From NCBI RefSeq assembly GCF_014385105.1, contig NZ_JACRTE010000003.1, positions 198,891 through 262,890 on the forward strand: a DNA stretch of 64,000 nt, given 5' to 3'. This document shows positions 62,501 through 64,000 of this stretch, piece by piece (within the stretch, counting starts at the first letter, position 1; each line of letters begins with the position of its first letter). Position numbers and translations under genes: made by a program. The notes under the pieces were generated by a model. That model did not search any database and was not told where the DNA came from. It saw nothing but the letters and a program-made list of their open reading frames with translations. Source of the DNA: Qingrenia yutianensis. GTDB lineage: Bacteria; Bacillota; Clostridia; UMGS1810.

Positions 62501-63148
62501 ATTTGTGAGCGAATCAAGGCTCCTTATCTGATAGGGAACCTCGCCTCCCGTAAATTCCGTTTCGGTCATTGTAGGCTGAAGATTTTTGTCAAGAACAAAG
62601 TACGGTGCGTCAATTCTGTTGCCGAGCGCCGTGTCGAGAAGAAGTCTTATGCTCACATTCTCGTCTTTTCCGCTGTTGTTTTCAACCTTAAACGAAAGAC
62701 CGACGTTTCCTGTCGTTTTGCTCTGTGTATCGTTGTCGAGCGCCGCGGTGAGAGTCACCGTTATTCCCTTTATTGTCCACGGAATTTCTATTAGGCGCTG
62801 TTCGTTGCTCACCTTAACCGTGCCGAGCGATGAGTCTATTCCGAAAAATGCGTAATTCTGACCGAAAATATAGTCGTCGTCACCTATACGTACAGTGATG
62901 AATGATGTTCCGCTGCTCCGTTCCTTATCCTCGGCATATAAAAGAGGAATGTCGTTGTCGAGCGCTTTTTGAGGATTACCCTCGGCGGTTTCTATTGCAA
63001 AACCGCCGGTTTTTTGGTTAAAGGTAAAGCTCATATACTGATTTGAAATTCTGTATTCGTCCTCCTCGGCAAACACCGCCGCGGGAAATGCCGAAATAAG
63101 AACGGCAAGTATCAAAACATATGACAGTGCCTTTTTAAATATGTTCAT
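56528..63148 (-). CDS. Giant secreted surface protein with SLH domains
   Basis: A 2206-residue protein. Signal peptide 1-28 (ALSYVLILAVLISAFPAAVFA). The long middle has beta-rich, Ig-like and FN3-like modules and one tandem repeat (about 786-830) where the segment LTADQEDIxEEL...LFDE occurs twice. A FIVAR-type helical domain (about 1866-1934) and a bacterial beta-repeat (about 1945-2020, HGKVTLSSSKVYSGNSVTVT) precede three C-terminal SLH domains (about 2022-2206; FTDV...W/YFYPYV...ITRAMFV type). SLH domains hold proteins to cell-wall polymer. No catalytic motif was found, so it is likely adhesive or structural. RBS GGGGGA, 17 bp behind another secreted-type gene. Confidence 0.88.
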   Translation of the reverse strand: MNIFKKALSYVLILAVLISAFPAAVFAEEDEYRISNQYMSFTFNQKTGGFAIETAEGNPQKALDNDIPLLYAEDKERSSGTSFITVRIGDDDYIFGQNYAFFGIDSSLGTVKVSNEQRLIEIPWTIKGITVTLTAALDNDTQSKTTGNVGLSFKVENNSGKDENVSIRLLLDTALGNRIDAPYFVLDKNLQPTMTETEFTGGEVPYQIRSLDSLTNPTRLSYILMEAQGWNGGTKPNKVILGHWANLANVRYDYIPNPNCDFTNYSNDYREPDSAAAIYWENHAVKNGESITGELLYGVGNFSNTTGEAMGIDITTDRVELSADKKSYANGGKINVTVNIDNTVDNAVELTNAVINLTVDEKQFRLIGGDSDRIPYASLGKETKVLRYVLEALPQNDLTAGTIYISVTGTQTLADGTLSDFETAAQRSVILPSVGEVSEIQLNKIDPKIVYTDGEKAVTISGKMKPLQAFLANDARSTLKLVHETTGDEVIIEKQNIAFLDDACETLTFTTTKQLYVGYYKIVFEIDDPTLQANLNCTSVACKTKLQVSADEKYRIKSYGMAALVRTTKDTAAGGYDFFTFRNEKEFLSFYKGEMSAKGRLNGESIKYNFGKDEKAIKEHEILLTVRANLREMKDAQTQETFWQADYQTGDIIINNMLSYEGSKPIKLYKDGSNYKIEGDGLLKVINSINVWRSKWSISATQGIAHTLDDERLTKALGENVTIKPLTLSLDGAATMIQSLGGFAVDLKYGVLSSQWYDDSDGMVTYGIGFGGSISLPIKAKKEKPDLTADQEDIGEELNNLFDESLTADQEDISGEMTSMFDENPKKTSAGDKIQKDTKLSDGQLSAEVDNVLFGEKGDVEDGYVKVSDTGFIGINAAFSLALPKDVLGSLVANAPGIYASVKINTIENEYEVNAGLNIKIIECEGVLAFKQVKVKSKDVIVPDKIEFYIRDGLKIPVAPPVLFIAGLGGGINGLADTIGGEFDKLPPITILLFTRLEAIGVLTGDFNAKISLEGMSLTGDMKLKAKGLEKLIDVKAGINARWIEPWELNLYGNASIIDGLITGGITVTIADNYFYGYIFASICIPDSIPIVGGKELAGVEAAVSHEFIGANIKIIGIRFGVIYYWGENVSFGKNIDLSPPHRNGFEGASLASLESADDVTAYYGTNIHALPVTALAGVVTSSNEKTAVVNVSGTEGQSALLIEIPYTGTGTPTKDNIRLTNPGNTDIELIPDDGNGNGNMLLQSREDGNYIYITVTESSLISNKNWSNNNWKVTYDADAGFEIETFKMNGVDEIPELDENGTTVSLNASDSSSKTQSVTAGWKIEGANGGKTGTVDVYLTKDKDVLTKIKTSRNTGDVLGTNILHKEDVVLTSGTSTENITLPDSLPDTVGDERYYAVTTLTTTEGISLAISNTGFAFTNRNLPKKAESVRIAYGGNGEIFVSVKDPADADYTHYLAEIVAEDGTVLENNIGQFEKGKNFVFGKGSALEENKNYHVNIKTLKEEYKQSGEEYKTHYYYGTETVVSNSLTLPAADIPKLKEVKVNFDTSGDDINTNVKDVVIEYTFENDVFAELDLNGSKVYAFGVDPDPNSADFSYFKKNWKFVLDGLEDGDYVVNFTAYNKNKDHIKGSEITDVENSQFAFTVDTSAPVLSLAQKSVDRTTPNGNITVVFGANTVTADENGKYVIEGITEKSADIKLDGEKITENTAGVSIASSGSFTIEKTLNADELYREHLITVTDKAGNVSQMTVYAIRSGSFSFDALTLYLNGKEIAPNANGEKVINIKNGQTAKLTAAVIANGKTFEIDSELIDWSILYEKSALELKDGNISALLPRETAVKAKLATADVTNGNTTRTDGLSDYVIINIGNNSKTDLADKIDEAKKVLADNPDASDSKKDALQTAIDEATELLNKAGATEEDYTDGVTKLDRAISSFKRNDSGRGGDGSARKYSITVIETEHGKVTLSSSKVYSGNSVTVTAVPDEGYTVADMLINGVSVGRNEIYTIPSVKSDTEVKVIFAEKSDLPFTDVIESDWFYPYVKSAFENKFMLGTSDTKFEPETTLTRAMFVTILHRIDGGKAEGENKFTDVADGAYYENAVAWAVKNGIVMGVSDTEFAPDENITREQMAAILFRYAKYKELDTSAGENTNILSYTDFDDISEYAVTAMQYTAGTGLIAGKSQSTLNPLDLATRAEAATVFTRFADMIK

Positions 63149-63165
63149 TCTCTTTCATTCCCCCT

Positions 63166-64000
63166 TTAATTACTTACATATACGCAAAGTGTGAAGTAGT
63201 CGCGCTTGTCGGTCTGAACAAAGAATGTGTACCAGCCGTCTTTTAAGTCTTTCACTTCAAATTCGCCGTTTGCGTTTTTGTTTATCATTGTGCCTTCTTT
63301 CTTCATCTGTCCCATTGTTCTCACGCCGTTTTGATACCTTACATATGCCGTTCCCGAGAAGTTTGCGAGCGAGAGTTTTATATCCTTGCCGATAACCTCG
63401 CTTCGTCCCGCAAAGTCGGGAAGATTTCCGTTTATAAGCGCTACCGTGTCGTATTTGCCCACAAGTCTTATTGTGCGCGCCGCGGTTGTTTCGTTGTGCG
63501 CCGAGTCGGAAACTGTGTATGTGATTGTGTAAGGTTTGGACGAGTCAAACTTGTTAAGGCTCAAATCGTTCGGATTGAATGTGCCGTAGTCGACTTTTAC
63601 CTTCTCGGTGAGATTTTCCGTTTTTCCGTTAAACGTGTCGTATGCTTTGTATGCGGTGTATTTGCCGTCTTTCACGTATTCCAGCATACTGATGTCGTAG
63701 TCGGAATTCATTTTCGGGTTTTCATAAAATACCAGCTCGCCGCCGAGCTCGGAAATGTCTATCGCCGGCGCGGTTTTGTCGATAACTTCAATATCGACGC
63801 CGTAGCTTGCCGAAAGACCGTTTTTCTTTTCGGTATCAAAGATGAAAAGTCCGTTTCTGTCGTAAACCTTTTCTTTGATTTTGCCGTATTCGTCACTGCT
63901 TCCGATAAGACGCGTATCGTCGTCCGTTTCAACCGTAACGGTAACGTCCTTGTTCGTAACGGGGTATGCGTCGTTGTTAAACGTGCCGTCGGCATTTTTG
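63166..64000 (-). CDS. Extracellular Ig-like repeat protein, 5' end beyond window
   Basis: The minus-strand frame is open from base 64000 to the stop at 63166, so this is the C-terminal 277 residues of a longer protein. It contains Ig-like/cadherin-like beta modules (KNADGTFNNDAYPVTNKDV; KTAPAIDISELGG; TYTVSDSAHNETTAARTI) and a compact C-terminal domain. It has no SLH domain itself. It ends 17 bp before the giant SLH gene, and the two are probably co-transcribed, which suggests that they work together on the cell surface. Confidence 0.85.
   Translation of the reverse strand, partial: KNADGTFNNDAYPVTNKDVTVTVETDDDTRLIGSSDEYGKIKEKVYDRNGLFIFDTEKKNGLSASYGVDIEVIDKTAPAIDISELGGELVFYENPKMNSDYDISMLEYVKDGKYTAYKAYDTFNGKTENLTEKVKVDYGTFNPNDLSLNKFDSSKPYTITYTVSDSAHNETTAARTIRLVGKYDTVALINGNLPDFAGRSEVIGKDIKLSLANFSGTAYVRYQNGVRTMGQMKKEGTMINKNANGEFEVKDLKDGWYTFFVQTDKRDYFTLCVYVSN

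Overview
The window looks like chromosome from an anaerobic, endospore-forming member of the Clostridia (Firmicutes). It carries sigH, a complete spoIIIAA-AH operon, dipicolinate synthase dpaAB, a cotJC spore-coat fragment, lysA, a type III glutamine synthetase next to an ANTAR regulator, an S-layer-homology (SLH) protein, and small Clostridia-type families (DUF6062, DUF6472, IreB). I cannot name a species from sequence alone.

Layout. 1-4.6 kb: a ROK repressor (cut by the left edge) diverges from a GH2 beta-mannosidase and an aldose-epimerase-like gene, with a near-ideal operator. 4.7-5.7 kb (minus): sigH and a zinc-ribbon protein. 5.8-14 kb: spoIIIAA-AH, an Asp23 protein, nusB, xseA, xseB, ispA. 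14-24.7 kb: pheST, ireB, then an envelope group (murJ, O-antigen-ligase-like polymerase, GT4 glycosyltransferase, two DUF4330 proteins, one unknown membrane protein) and a Nudix hydrolase. 24.7-36.7 kb: a nitrogen-assimilation island: glnA plus ANTAR regulator (minus), and glnN (GSIII), asnB, gltB, gltD (plus). 36.8-41 kb: lysA, a stalk-domain protein, a 45-residue peptide gene, dpaAB, and a 311-bp long-inverted-repeat element. 41-48.4 kb: zinc-ribbon protein, trmB, recD2, comF, DUF6062, a large serine recombinase directly abutting an N-terminally truncated cotJC, and DUF6472. 48.6-51.5 kb: Na/Pi cotransporter, cupin, TetR regulator. 51.5-56.4 kb (minus): L7Ae-rpsL-rpsG-fusA-tuf. 56.5-64 kb (minus): a 2206-residue secreted SLH protein and, upstream of it, a secreted-type gene cut by the right edge.

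How parts work together. SigH starts sporulation; SpoIIIA builds the mother-cell side of the feeding tube; DpaAB makes dipicolinate in the mother cell and has a good sigma-K promoter match; CotJC is a coat manganese catalase. The ammonia route is glutamine synthetase (two types) plus GOGAT, with an ANTAR protein as likely RNA-binding antiterminator. The glnN leader shows two terminators, each overlapped by a hairpin whose six-base loop fits the ANTAR rule (A at 1, G at 4).

Most unusual points: the tandem ANTAR/terminator leader (26709-26834); cotJC broken next to a serine recombinase (46201-48121), which suggests a skin-like intervening element; spoIIIAF, which has no ATG/GTG/TTG at the expected place and lies in frame behind the spoIIIAE stop; and the 311-bp structured repeat (40783-41093). 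No tRNA, rRNA or CRISPR array was seen. All calls come from reading the sequence; no database search was run.
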